NCBI GenBank assembly: GCA_963711595.1
Contig: CAVQER010000007.1
Location: forward strand, 372,001-436,000
Direction of reading: 5' to 3'
DNA length: 64,000 nt
DNA from: JAUSIF01 sp963711595
GTDB lineage: Bacteria > Pseudomonadota > Alphaproteobacteria > Rhizobiales > Xanthobacteraceae
Part shown: one piece after another, positions 25,114 through 34,000 of the stretch
Layout of the letters: every line of letters starts with the position of its first letter
Numbering within the stretch: position 1 is the stretch's first letter
Program-made: the position numbers and the translations under genes
Notes under the pieces: model-generated
Told to the model about the DNA's origin: nothing
The model's input: only the letters and a program-made list of their open reading frames with translations
Databases searched by the model: none

Positions 25114-26796
25114 CTAGTTGCTTCCGTCGAGCAGGCGCCGGGCGATAACCTGCGCCTGAATCTCCGCGGCCCCTTCGAAAATCGAGAGGATGCGCGCGTC
25201 GCAGAGCACGCGCGAGATGGGCGATTCGAGCGCAAATCCGCTGCCGCCGTGGATCTGCACGGCGTTGTCGGCCGCGTTCCAGGCAACGCGCGCTGCGAGC
25301 AGTTTCGCCATCCCCGCCTCGAGATCACAGCGTCGCCCGGAATCCTTTTCGCGCGCGGCGTGGTAGGTGAGCTGACGCGCGATTGTCGTCTCCACGGCCA
25401 TCATGGCGATCTTGTCCGCGACGCGCGGGAAGGCGAGAATCGGTTTGCCGAACTGCTTGCGCTCCTTGGCGTAGCGAAGCGCGAGTTCGAGCGCGGATTG
25501 CGCGACGCCAACCGCGCGCGCCGCCGTCTGGATGCGCGCCGACTCGAACGTCTGCATCAGCTGTTTAAAGCCCTGCCCTTCGGCGCCTCCGAGCAGATTT
25601 TCCGCCGGCACTTCGAAACCGTCGAAGGCGATCTCGTATTCCTTCATTCCGCGGTAGCCGATCACTTCAATCTCGGTGCCGGACATCCCGCGCGCCGGGA
25701 ACGGATCGGACTCCGTGCCGCGCGGTTTTTCGGCGAGGAGCATGGACAGTCCCCTGTAGCCGGCTGCGTTCGGATCGGTGCGGACGAGCAGGGTCATGAG
25801 GTCGGCGCGGACCGGATGCGTGATCCAGGTCTTGTTGCCGTAAACCTTGAAGACGTTTCCCTCCCGTACGGCGCGCGTCTTCAGCGCCGCGAGATCGGAG
25901 CCCGTGTCGGGCTCGGTGAAGACGGCGGTGGGGAGGACGTCGCCCGAGGCAATCCGCGGCAGCCACTTCTTTTTCTGCGCGGGCGTGCCGCCCTGGAGAA
26001 TGAGCTCGGCGGCTATCTCGGAGCGCGTACCGAGCGAGCCGACGCCGATCCATCCGCGCGACAATTCCTCGGAGACGACGCACATCGACTCCTTGCCGAG
26101 GCCGAGTCCGTCGAATTCTTCCGGAATCGTGAGTGCGAACACACCGAGACGCGACATCTCTGCGACGAGCTCGAGCGGGATGTATTCATTGGCTAGATGC
26201 CACGCATGGGCATGCGGTCGCACGCGTTCTTCGGTAAATCGGTGCATCTGCGTACGCATTGCTTCAAGTGTTTCGTCGAGGCCCGAGGCTCCGACGAGGC
26301 CTGTGCCTTCGCCACCAGCCATCAGCTCGACCAATTGCGTCCGCGCTTCCGGAGTGTTGCTCTCGGCGATCAGCTTCTTCAGCGCTGGCGTCAGGCGCGC
26401 ATCGATCCGCTCCTCCGGCAGGCCGAGCGCGGGCAAGCGCACGATCTCGGTCGCGCTCATCGCGATGCCGCCGAAAATCTGCGCGAGGTATTCACCCACG
26501 CCGATGCGGACAAGAAGCGCTTCGGTCGGGCCAAAGCGGCCCGCCTCGCTCAGACGGCGGGCGTAGGCGTCGAACTGTCGGATCCCCTCCACATAGGTGG
26601 CGAGCCAGGCGAGGCCATGAGTCGAATGTTGCTCGCGGTCGAGCACGGCAGCGGAAAGCCGACCCTGTCCCAGGCGGTTGCGCATGGTGCCGGTCGCGTC
26701 GGTGAGAATCGCTTCAGCCCCAGCCATGGCTGCGGCGGCCAGTTCGAGGGCGCCAGCCTGCCGGGATTGCGATCGTCGGGTCGCGGGAGAGGACAT
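25114..26796 (-). CDS. mcd: Acyl-CoA dehydrogenase, probable (2S)-methylsuccinyl-CoA dehydrogenase
   Basis: The 560-residue protein is about 170 residues longer than ordinary acyl-CoA dehydrogenases. The extra N-terminal region contains DREQHSTHGLAWLATYVEG near residue 50, which I associate with methylsuccinyl-CoA dehydrogenase of the ethylmalonyl-CoA pathway. The catalytic core has TEPDTGSDLAALKTRAV near 315, YRGMKEYEIAFDGFEVP near 400 and the IHGGSGFALE motif near 525. The mcd assignment rests on this architecture and on neighbours hbd, etfAB and a B12 adenosyltransferase; a generic acyl-CoA dehydrogenase is the fallback. ATG 26796 is chosen because the upstream extension is arginine-rich and shadow-like. 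Confidence 0.78.
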   Translation of the reverse strand: MSSPATRRSQSRQAGALELAAAAMAGAEAILTDATGTMRNRLGQGRLSAAVLDREQHSTHGLAWLATYVEGIRQFDAYARRLSEAGRFGPTEALLVRIGVGEYLAQIFGGIAMSATEIVRLPALGLPEERIDARLTPALKKLIAESNTPEARTQLVELMAGGEGTGLVGASGLDETLEAMRTQMHRFTEERVRPHAHAWHLANEYIPLELVAEMSRLGVFALTIPEEFDGLGLGKESMCVVSEELSRGWIGVGSLGTRSEIAAELILQGGTPAQKKKWLPRIASGDVLPTAVFTEPDTGSDLAALKTRAVREGNVFKVYGNKTWITHPVRADLMTLLVRTDPNAAGYRGLSMLLAEKPRGTESDPFPARGMSGTEIEVIGYRGMKEYEIAFDGFEVPAENLLGGAEGQGFKQLMQTFESARIQTAARAVGVAQSALELALRYAKERKQFGKPILAFPRVADKIAMMAVETTIARQLTYHAAREKDSGRRCDLEAGMAKLLAARVAWNAADNAVQIHGGSGFALESPISRVLCDARILSIFEGAAEIQAQVIARRLLDGSN

Positions 26797-26991
26797 AAGA
26801 CGTGCTTTTGAGAGCCGGTTTAACCCTAGGCGCACGCGGCGCACGTGCCAACGGCGCGCACCAAATGCGCCCCTCATGCATTGTTAACCATTCCGCGATT
26901 CCATCCAATCGGGGGAACGCCGTTCCCCGGCTGGGCGCCGGGCGATCGCTATGGATCGGCCGGCAGTCGTTCGTTTTGTCCGGAGAACGAG

Positions 26992-29019
26992 ATGTTCCTT
27001 TCCCGAGTCGCCGATTTTCTCGCGGGCGCCAGTCAGCAGGCAATGCGATTGGGCACCAACGTCTCGGTGCGCGCGCGCGTCACTGCCATCGCCCTGATCC
27101 CTGTAATCGGCATGTGCCTGATCGGCCTCGCCTACATGTCGGGAGAACGCGAAGTCGCCGCCGCATTCGCGCGGGTCACTCGCGCCTCGTCACTCGCGGA
27201 CGCGAGCCGCGAGTTGCGTCTTGCGCTTGCGGACATGCGCATCAGCGCGAGGGATTTCAGCCAACGCCCGAGCGAGGACGTCATCAAGGAGTTCAATCGT
27301 GCGTACGACCTCGCCCTGAGCAGCCTGCAAGTGATCGAAACGCAAGGCATGCGGGAAGACCGCGAAACCGTCGCCGATCTTTGGGTGCAAGCGCGCGGGA
27401 TCGAGGATCATTTTCGCAAGGCGGTGGCAGAGCGCCGCAATGTCGGCTTTTCCGACTCGGAAGGCCTGCAGGGACGCATGGTCACCGCGTCGTATTCGGT
27501 CGAGCGGATCATCAACGAGGATATGCCGAACGCGAGCTGGGACGTGAAGGATCTGCTTGTCTCGCTGCTGATCATGCGGCGCTACGAACTGGAGCAGCGT
27601 CTTACGCGGCAAAGCATCTCGCAGTTGATGTTCGCGAACGAGTACAAGAATTTCAGCCGTATGCTGGAGACAACGTACGCTCCGAAAGCATTGAAGGATC
27701 AATTGGCCAGCGGCGTCGCGGTCTACGTCGCCACGTTCGACGAGTGGAACGGGGCGATTGTCAAGATCGAACCACATCTCCGGCTGATCGATATCGACGG
27801 CCGTGACATGATTCCTGCCGCGGACAGGACCATTGAGCGAGCGAACCGGGCCGCGATGACGGCTGCGGCGGACCTCGCCGCGGCGCAATCGCGGACGCAG
27901 GGCATCATCCTTTGGGTCGCTTTCGGTGCGCTCGTGATCGGCTTCCTGCTGAGCTGGCTCATCGGCCGGAGCATCACAAAGCCGCTCGCCGGGTTGGCGG
28001 GGGTAATGCGGCAGCTGGCGGACGGCAATACGGCAGCGCGCATACCCGCGGTGCAGGCACGCGACGAGATCGGGGCCATGGCACGCGCGGTCGTCGTGTT
28101 CCGCGACAACGCGCGCGAGCGTGACCGCCTCGAAGCCGAGCAGGCCGAGGCAGTGGCGCAACGGGAGAGGCACGCGGAAGCCGTCGACCGTCTCGTCCGG
28201 GATTTTGCCGAGACCGCCAATTCCGGTCTCTCGGCGGTGCGAGAGGCCGCCGGCAGACTGGCGGAGGCATCGAATCGTCTCGGGGAAACGGCGGGACGAG
28301 TTGGCTCGGAAGCCGACCGTGCAGGGAAGGCGGCGAGCGCCGCCTCATCCAATGTCTCGCAGGCCGCTGCCGCCGCGGAGCAACTCTCCAGCTCCGTGTC
28401 AGAAGTCGCACGCCAGACGGCGAATTCGACGGCAGTCGCCGATCGCGCGGTTGCGGAAGCAAGACGATCGGTCACCACCATGGGCGCGCTTGGGAATGCG
28501 GCAACGCGTATTGGCGAAGTCGTCGGACTGATTCAGTCGATTGCTGCGCAGACCAACCTGCTCGCGCTCAACGCAACCATTGAAGCGGCTCGGGCGGGCG
28601 ACGCTGGCCGCGGATTCGCGGTGGTGGCGCAAGAGGTCAAGTCGCTCGCTTCTCAGACCGCGCGTGCAACCGAAGACATTGCGCAGCAGGTCGGATCGAT
28701 CCAGGAGGCGTCAGCCGGTGCCGCGCAAACGATCGACAACGTGAGCTCGGTCATCGAGGAGATGTCCGGTATCGCCGCCTCCGTCGCGTCCGCGGTCGAG
28801 GAGCAGAATGCCGCCGTCGTTTCGATCGCGAACAATGTCGCCCATGCGTCCGAAGACGCGGAAGCGGGCGCCTCCGCGATGCGGTCGGTCGAAGGGGCCG
28901 CTCAAGGCGCGCACGCAACGGCAAGCGACGTGGCCGGGCTCGCAACGCTGCTCCGCAACCAAGCGGAGACCCTCGACAACGCGATCCGCCAATTCCTGGC
29001 GCAGGTGAAAGCTGCCTGA
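26992..29019 (+). CDS. Methyl-accepting chemotaxis protein
   Basis: Inner-membrane chemoreceptor. Over 675 residues: transmembrane helix 1 near 32-53 (ALIPVIGMCLIGLAYMSG), a periplasmic helical sensor of about 250 residues, helix 2 near 302-323 (ILWVAFGALVIGFLLSWLIG), a HAMP domain (SITKPLAGLAGVMRQLADG), and a C-terminal signalling domain with the hairpin core IAAQTNLLALNATIEAARAG and GRGFAVVAQEVKSLASQT. The ligand is unknown. ATG 26992 has GGAG 6 bases upstream. It is divergent from the acyl-CoA dehydrogenase gene, with a 195-base spacer. Confidence 0.93.
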   Translation: MFLSRVADFLAGASQQAMRLGTNVSVRARVTAIALIPVIGMCLIGLAYMSGEREVAAAFARVTRASSLADASRELRLALADMRISARDFSQRPSEDVIKEFNRAYDLALSSLQVIETQGMREDRETVADLWVQARGIEDHFRKAVAERRNVGFSDSEGLQGRMVTASYSVERIINEDMPNASWDVKDLLVSLLIMRRYELEQRLTRQSISQLMFANEYKNFSRMLETTYAPKALKDQLASGVAVYVATFDEWNGAIVKIEPHLRLIDIDGRDMIPAADRTIERANRAAMTAAADLAAAQSRTQGIILWVAFGALVIGFLLSWLIGRSITKPLAGLAGVMRQLADGNTAARIPAVQARDEIGAMARAVVVFRDNARERDRLEAEQAEAVAQRERHAEAVDRLVRDFAETANSGLSAVREAAGRLAEASNRLGETAGRVGSEADRAGKAASAASSNVSQAAAAAEQLSSSVSEVARQTANSTAVADRAVAEARRSVTTMGALGNAATRIGEVVGLIQSIAAQTNLLALNATIEAARAGDAGRGFAVVAQEVKSLASQTARATEDIAQQVGSIQEASAGAAQTIDNVSSVIEEMSGIAASVASAVEEQNAAVVSIANNVAHASEDAEAGASAMRSVEGAAQGAHATASDVAGLATLLRNQAETLDNAIRQFLAQVKAA

Positions 29020-29097
29020 GCAAAGCGTTCGCGACGCGCATTTTTGCTCGCCGATTTGACGGGTGCCTTGTGGCGTTCTTCAAGGTAAGAACGTCTG

Positions 29098-29931
29098 ATG
29101 CGAGACTTCCTGCGGATCCTTGCCGACGCGTTTGACCGCTTCAACGCGAATGAAGGCTGGGCAATCGCTAGCCACATCGCGCTGTCGGTATTGATGGCGT
29201 TGTTTCCGTTTCTGATCTTTGTGACTGCAATCGCTGCAGCGCTGCTCGGATCGCGCGACCTGGCGGATGAAACGGCACGCATCCTGCTCGAAGCTTGGCC
29301 GGAGCAAGTCGCGGAGCCGATCGCGCGGGAGATCCACAACGTCATGGACGGTCTCAGCACGGACGCGATCACGTTTGCGGTCGCCATCGCGCTGTTCTTC
29401 TCGTCGAGCGGGATCGAGAGCCTGCGCATCGGATTGAACCGCGCGTATGGCGTGCCCGAAGTGCGGCCGTGGTGGCTGCTGCGGTTCGAGTCGATCTGCT
29501 ACGTGCTGGTGGGCGCCGGCGGGTTGCTCGCCCTCTCGTTTCTGGTCGTGCTCTATCCGCTGATCTGGGCGACGACGGCCCGCTACATGAGTTGGCTCGC
29601 GAACCTCGGATATTTTCTCGACCTCGTGCGAATCGGAGCGGCAGCCATCGTCCTGATCGGCGCGCTTCTCGTCGCGCACTGGTGGTTGCCGGCCGGTCGG
29701 CGGCGATTCGTAGATATCGTGCCTGGAATTCTCATCACGCTCGTGCTGTGGCTCGGGACGGGAATCGTGTTCGGGCGTTATCTCGCGAGCTTCGCCTACA
29801 CCTACGTGACCTACTATGCGGGACTCGCCTCGGTCATGGCCGCGCTCGTGTTTCTTTATCTCGTGGCGATGATCTTCATCTATGGCGCCGAGGTGAATTC
29901 GGCGATCCGCCGGGCGCGCCAGAAGACCTGA
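29098..29931 (+). CDS. YihY/BrkB family inner membrane protein
   Basis: Polytopic membrane protein of unknown function, once wrongly called ribonuclease BN. The 277 residues hold six predicted helices: HIALSVLMALFPFLIFVTAI near 20, ITFAVAIALFFSSSGIESLR near 95, two near 130-160, one near 175-200 and FLYLVAMIFIYGAEVNSAIR at the end. These last two blocks are diagnostic. It begins 78 bases after the chemoreceptor and is probably transcribed separately. Confidence 0.9.
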   Translation: MRDFLRILADAFDRFNANEGWAIASHIALSVLMALFPFLIFVTAIAAALLGSRDLADETARILLEAWPEQVAEPIAREIHNVMDGLSTDAITFAVAIALFFSSSGIESLRIGLNRAYGVPEVRPWWLLRFESICYVLVGAGGLLALSFLVVLYPLIWATTARYMSWLANLGYFLDLVRIGAAAIVLIGALLVAHWWLPAGRRRFVDIVPGILITLVLWLGTGIVFGRYLASFAYTYVTYYAGLASVMAALVFLYLVAMIFIYGAEVNSAIRRARQKT

Positions 29932-30076
29932 CGTCCTGCTGCTGGCGCCGTCATCACAAATGCGTGGCTGCTGATGATACTTTGTTGTGGATTCGGCCTC
30001 CCAACCGCCTGCCGAACGACGTGACCCGGGCGACTTGTTTCGCGCGCGACGCCACGCCCACATATCAAGGAGAGCA

Positions 30077-30316
30077 ATGGAATCCTTGACCTTTCGGGGC
30101 CCGGCTGCGGTCGGTCGAGCGACCGTTCTTAATCCCACGCGCGGCGGCGCGGCCGGGTTGCATGCGCAGCAGGTAACCAAGAGCTTCGGGGGACCCGCCA
30201 GCCTGTACTATGCTGTGCGGGCGAGGATGCGGGCGGCGATTCGATCCGCGGTGCGCCGCCCTAATGAATCTCAAGCGCGGAGCAGACGCTCTAGGGACAT
30301 CGAAGGGAGGGCCTGA
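30077..30316 (+). CDS. Possible small ORF, 79 aa, overlapping the GlsB-type gene start
   Basis: A tentative gene in the 384-base gap between yihY and the GlsB-type gene. The ATG has a strong AAGGAG 4 bases upstream, and the TGA stop overlaps the next ATG (TGATG), a layout expected of coupled genes. The product is basic, begins MESLTFRGPAAVGRATVL and resembles nothing I know; composition is partly shadow-like. It could equally be noncoding. The rest of the gap (29932-30076) shows nothing I can name. Confidence 0.3.
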   Translation: MESLTFRGPAAVGRATVLNPTRGGAAGLHAQQVTKSFGGPASLYYAVRARMRAAIRSAVRRPNESQARSRRSRDIEGRA

Positions 30317-30567
30317 TGACAATTGAAGGTCTGATCATCCTGCTCGTGGTGGGCGCGATCGCCGGCTGGCTCGCCGGCGTCATCATGAAGGGATACGGCT
30401 TCGAACTCATCGGCAACATCGTGGTCGGCATCATCGGCGCCGTCATCGGCGGCTGGCTGTTGCCGAGAGTTGGCATCGTCATCGGCGGCGGAATTGTCGC
30501 CGCGATCATCAACGCTTTGATCGGTGCGATCATCCTGCTGTTCGTGATCGGCTTGGTGAAACGCTAG
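30316..30567 (+). CDS. GlsB/YeaQ/YmgE family stress-response membrane protein
   Basis: Small transglycosylase-associated family protein with three transmembrane helices in 83 residues, Gly/Ile-rich: LIILLVVGAIAGWLAGVIMK, IGNIVVGIIGAVIGGWLLP and the C-terminal IINALIGAIILLFVIGLVK. Members are linked to stress responses in enterobacteria and Gram-positives; the mechanism is unknown. GGGAGG lies just upstream of the ATG. A perfect GC-rich hairpin follows the stop. Confidence 0.9.
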   Translation: MTIEGLIILLVVGAIAGWLAGVIMKGYGFELIGNIVVGIIGAVIGGWLLPRVGIVIGGGIVAAIINALIGAIILLFVIGLVKR

Positions 30568-30576
30568 CTTGATTTT

Positions 30577-30605
30577 GCGGCCGGGCGGCACGGCCGCCCG
30601 GCCGC
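30577..30605 (+). terminator. Hairpin terminator after the GlsB-type gene
   Basis: Perfect 13-bp inverted repeat (GCGGCCGGGCGGC) around a 3-base ACG loop, starting 9 bases after the stop codon. The downstream tract is only weakly T-rich (ATCTTCTTC), so termination may be partly factor-dependent, but the stem is very stable and the position is right. Confidence 0.6.
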
Positions 30606-30651
30606 ATCTTCTTCGCCTGCCTGCCGCCGCTACGGCGGCACAAACTGTTTC

Positions 30652-31602
30652 GTGAATCAAGTCCTCCACATCGCCGATATCGTGTTGCCGGTCTTCGGCG
30701 TGATCGCGTTCGGCTACGCGTGCGCCTGGACCGGTCTTCTGCGCGAACGCGTGGCGGAAGGCGTTTCTGATTACGTCTATACGATCGCGATTCCGCTCCT
30801 GATTTTCCGCACGCTCTCGGAAGCGAAGCTCCCGGACATTTCCCCTTGGGGCTACTGGTTCGTGTACTTCGCCGGCGCCGGCGTCGCATGGTCGATCGGC
30901 CAAGTCATTTCGCAGCGGGTGTTCGGCCGCGGCGTACGCGAAGCGATTATCCACGGCTTCACGTCCGGCCAGTCGAACATCGTTCTCGTCGGAATTCCGC
31001 TGGTGCTGTCGGCGTTCGGAGAACCGGGCGCAGTGCCGCTGTTTCTGCTCGTTGCGATCAACCTGCCGCTGATGATGACGACTGCGTCGCTGATGCTCGA
31101 GGCGACCGGCTCCGGTCTCTCGCGCCAGGCGCTTCTGCGCCTAGCGCGCAATCTCGCGACCAATCTTGTTCTGATCGCGTTCGTCTCCGGCCTCGTTGCG
31201 CAGCTTGCGGGAATCCGGCCGGCAGGCGTGCCGAAGGCCATCATCGACCTGATCGCGCTGTCCGCGGTGCCATGCGCGCTGTTCGCGATGGGACTGGCGC
31301 TCCGGCGTTATGGAATCGCGGGGGACCTGTCGATGACCACGATAATCACGACACTGAAGCTGATCGTGCATCCGCTGGTCGTGTGGCTGCTGGTAACCTA
31401 CGTGATGCCGCTGCCGCCGGTGCTCGCCGGTGTGGCGGTGCTGTTCGCCTCCATGCCGTGCGGGATCAACGCATACCTGCTCGCCGAGCGCTATCAGGTA
31501 GGAGTAGCCGCGTCCGCGGGAGCGGTGTCGCTTTCCACTACGCTCTCGATTCTTTCGATTTCGTTTTGGCTCTGGATGATCGGCGTCGGCGTGGGCGTCT
31601 AG
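30652..31602 (+). CDS. AEC family (auxin efflux carrier-like) transporter
   Basis: Ten-helix bacterial permease; characterised members export or import dicarboxylates or auxin-like acids, but the substrate is not predictable. The 316 residues from a GTG start show VLPVFGVIAFGYACAWTGLL near residue 10, GFTSGQSNIVLVGIPLVLSA near 105 and a second half with MTTIITTLKLIVHPLVVWLL near 227, as in the family. Its stop shares CTAG with the convergent gluQ stop. Confidence 0.88.
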   Translation: MNQVLHIADIVLPVFGVIAFGYACAWTGLLRERVAEGVSDYVYTIAIPLLIFRTLSEAKLPDISPWGYWFVYFAGAGVAWSIGQVISQRVFGRGVREAIIHGFTSGQSNIVLVGIPLVLSAFGEPGAVPLFLLVAINLPLMMTTASLMLEATGSGLSRQALLRLARNLATNLVLIAFVSGLVAQLAGIRPAGVPKAIIDLIALSAVPCALFAMGLALRRYGIAGDLSMTTIITTLKLIVHPLVVWLLVTYVMPLPPVLAGVAVLFASMPCGINAYLLAERYQVGVAASAGAVSLSTTLSILSISFWLWMIGVGVGV

Positions 31603-32462
31603 GGCAGCCTAACCGCGCGGCGCACTTCGGCAGACGTCCAACCTCCGGCGCGCAGGTCGCGCAGCGTGGTCGAGGGATCGCGCTTGGCGAGCTTGTTGCC
31701 TTGCGCGTCAAGCACCAGCCGATGGTGATGATAGATCGGGGCGGGCAGGCCAAGCAGCTCCTGCAAGAGCCGATGCACTGACGTCGACTCGTAGAGATCG
31801 AGGCCGCGCACCACATGCGTGATCGCTTGGAGCGCGTCGTCGAGAACGACCGAGAGATGGTAACTTGCGGGCGCTTCCTTGCGACCAAGAATCACGTCGC
31901 CCCAACGTTCCGGGCTCGCTTCGATCTGGCGCGCTGGTCCGGCGCCAGTTTCCTCCCAGCGCAGGGGCATGGCGGTGCGCGCCAGCGCTCGCGACATGTC
32001 GAGTCGTAGGGCGAATTGCTCCGTCGCGCGGCGACGGGTGCGCACTTCGGACGTCATGGCTCGGGCCTGGCCCGGATAGACCGGCGCCCCGTCGGGATCG
32101 ACGGGCCAAGGTTTGCCCGTTTTGGCTTCGCCCTCCGTCACGAGGCGTCCGATGTCTGCCCTGCTTTCGAAGGCCGGATAGACGAGGCCCTCGCGTTCGA
32201 GCCGCTCGAGCGCGCCGCGATATTCGTTGAAGTGCTCGGACTGACGCCTTACCGGTTGCTCCCATTCGATGCCGAGCCAGGCGAGGTCTTCGTAGATTGC
32301 CTGCTCGTATTCGGGCCGGCACCGAGCGGGATCGATATCCTCAATGCGCAGCAGGAGGCGACCGCCGGTGCGCCTCGCCATGTCGGCGTTGAGCAATGCC
32401 GAAAGCGCGTGGCCGAGATGAAGGTAACCGTTCGGAGAGGGGGCGAAGCGGAACGTCGGCAT
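31599..32462 (-). CDS. gluQ: Glutamyl-Q tRNA(Asp) synthetase
   Basis: Truncated GluRS paralogue that attaches glutamate to the queuosine base of tRNA(Asp). At 287 residues it lacks an anticodon domain, as expected. FRFAPSPNGYLHLGHALSAL holds the HIGH-type motif, DIDPARC follows, and GNKLAKRD is the KMSKS equivalent. The three cysteines that bind zinc in the E. coli enzyme are replaced: the corresponding stretches read LVYPAFESRAD and PVYPGQARA. ATG 32462 is used since the in-frame extension upstream is not GluRS-like. It is divergent from alkA with 74 bases between. Confidence 0.9.
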   Translation of the reverse strand: MPTFRFAPSPNGYLHLGHALSALLNADMARRTGGRLLLRIEDIDPARCRPEYEQAIYEDLAWLGIEWEQPVRRQSEHFNEYRGALERLEREGLVYPAFESRADIGRLVTEGEAKTGKPWPVDPDGAPVYPGQARAMTSEVRTRRRATEQFALRLDMSRALARTAMPLRWEETGAGPARQIEASPERWGDVILGRKEAPASYHLSVVLDDALQAITHVVRGLDLYESTSVHRLLQELLGLPAPIYHHHRLVLDAQGNKLAKRDPSTTLRDLRAGGWTSAEVRRAVRLP

Positions 32463-32536
32463 CAGCCTGTCAGCAGTCAGTTGCGGCGGATCTTTATGGA
32501 TTGCACGACGAAGCCCTGCAATGACATGTAGGGGCA

Positions 32537-33193
32537 ATGCCCTCCCGCCTGGAAACCGAAGCCGATCTGCAAACTGCTCTTGCGAAGCTCGTCGAGCGCG
32601 ATCCGCGCGTGGCTGACTTGCTCGCCGTCGGCGGTCCTCCGCCGTTGCGGCGGCGTGCGGCCGGGTTCGCCGGTCTCACGTCCATCGTGTGCGCGCAGCA
32701 GCTCTCGACCGCAAGCGCATCCGCGATCTGGGGACGGCTGGTGGCGAGGTTCGATCCGTTCGATCACCGCGCAGTGCTTTCCGCACGAACACCCACGCTG
32801 AAACGGGCCGGACTTTCCGCCCCGAAGATCAAGACGTTCCGCAACGTCGCCCGTGCCGTGCGCGATGGCACGATCGATCTCGACGCGCTCGGGTCGATGC
32901 CGGCCGATGACGCGCACGCTGCGCTCGTGACGATCAGCGGCATCGGGCCGTGGACTGCGGACATCTACTTGCTGTTCTGCATCGGCCATGCGGACGCGTT
33001 TCCGGCGGGGGACCTCGCGCTGCAGGAGGCGGCGCGCATCGCTTTCCGCAAGCGCAAGCGGCCTAACGCGAAACAACTCGTGAGGATCGCCGAGGGCTGG
33101 CGGCCCTACCGCGGCGTGGCGGCGTGTGTGCTGTGGTCGTATTATCGTGCGGTGAAGAAGCGCGATCCGGTCGTCATCCAGCCCAAAGCCTGA
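32537..33193 (+). CDS. alkA: DNA-3-methyladenine glycosylase II (AlkA-like)
   Basis: HhH-GPD base-excision glycosylase that removes alkylated purines. The 218 residues lack the N-terminal TBP-like domain of E. coli AlkA, as in many short bacterial homologues. FAGLTSIVCAQQLSTASA starts the helical domain, GIGPWTADIYLLFCIG is the helix-hairpin-helix, and the catalytic aspartate is in FPAGDLALQEA near residue 155. Followed 12 bases later by the esterase gene. Confidence 0.9.
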   Translation: MPSRLETEADLQTALAKLVERDPRVADLLAVGGPPPLRRRAAGFAGLTSIVCAQQLSTASASAIWGRLVARFDPFDHRAVLSARTPTLKRAGLSAPKIKTFRNVARAVRDGTIDLDALGSMPADDAHAALVTISGIGPWTADIYLLFCIGHADAFPAGDLALQEAARIAFRKRKRPNAKQLVRIAEGWRPYRGVAACVLWSYYRAVKKRDPVVIQPKA

Positions 33194-33205
33194 AGGAAAG
33201 AAACG

Positions 33206-33880
33206 ATGGCTGCAGCCCTCGATGGCCCGCGACTCGAACCGCGCGCGGGACAGGCGCGTCAGCTGGTCGTCTTTCTTCACGGCTACGGCGCTGACGGAAA
33301 CGATCTGATCGCGCTGGGACAGGAATGGCAGCAGCTGCTGCCGAACGCCGCGTTCGTGTCCCCGCACGCGCCCGAGGCGTGCGCCGGGGCGCCGATGGGC
33401 AAGCAGTGGTTCGAACTCACGTTCCGCAATCCCGACGAACGTTGGCTCGGCGTGAACAAGGCGATGCCGGCGCTGCAGACCTTTCTCGATGCAGAATTGA
33501 CGCGGCGGCAATTGGCGCCGGAGGCGCTCGCGCTCGTCGGTTTCAGCCAAGGCACGATGATGGCGTTGCACGCGGGCCTGCGGCGCGCCAAAGCACCGGC
33601 GGCCATCGTCGGCTATTCCGGACTCTACGTCACGCCGGAAGGGGAGGAGGGGCCAACGCGTGTTCAATCCGAGATCCGCGTGCGGCCGCCGGTGCTGCTC
33701 GTGCATGGCGCGCAGGACGACCTCATTCCGGCGCAAGCGCTGTTCATCTCGGCCAACCTGCTGTCGGCCGCCGAGGTGCCTGTGGAGTGGCATTTGTCGC
33801 AGGGCGTCGGACACGGCATCGACGGCGAGGGCCTGCGCCACGGGGGCGAGTTCCTGGCACGGGCATTTGGGCGCCGCTGA
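33206..33880 (+). CDS. Carboxylesterase / acyl-protein thioesterase-like hydrolase
   Basis: Alpha/beta hydrolase of the phospholipase/carboxylesterase family, cytoplasmic, with broad ester specificity. Over 224 residues: VVFLHGYGADGNDLI near 22, nucleophile elbow VGFSQGTMMAL with serine near 114, catalytic aspartate in HGAQDDLIP near 171 and histidine in GVGHGIDGEG near 203. Triad complete. AGGAAAG lies just upstream of the ATG. It may be cotranscribed with alkA. Confidence 0.9.
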   Translation: MAAALDGPRLEPRAGQARQLVVFLHGYGADGNDLIALGQEWQQLLPNAAFVSPHAPEACAGAPMGKQWFELTFRNPDERWLGVNKAMPALQTFLDAELTRRQLAPEALALVGFSQGTMMALHAGLRRAKAPAAIVGYSGLYVTPEGEEGPTRVQSEIRVRPPVLLVHGAQDDLIPAQALFISANLLSAAEVPVEWHLSQGVGHGIDGEGLRHGGEFLARAFGRR

Positions 33881-34000
33881 AGGGTCCCCGCGCTTCACAA
33901 GACCGACACGGACCCGATATAATTGGTCCCAACAAGATTCACCGGAAGCACGGGCGTCATTCGCTTCCCGAATTGCCTCCGGCGGTTCAGGGAGTCGTTC

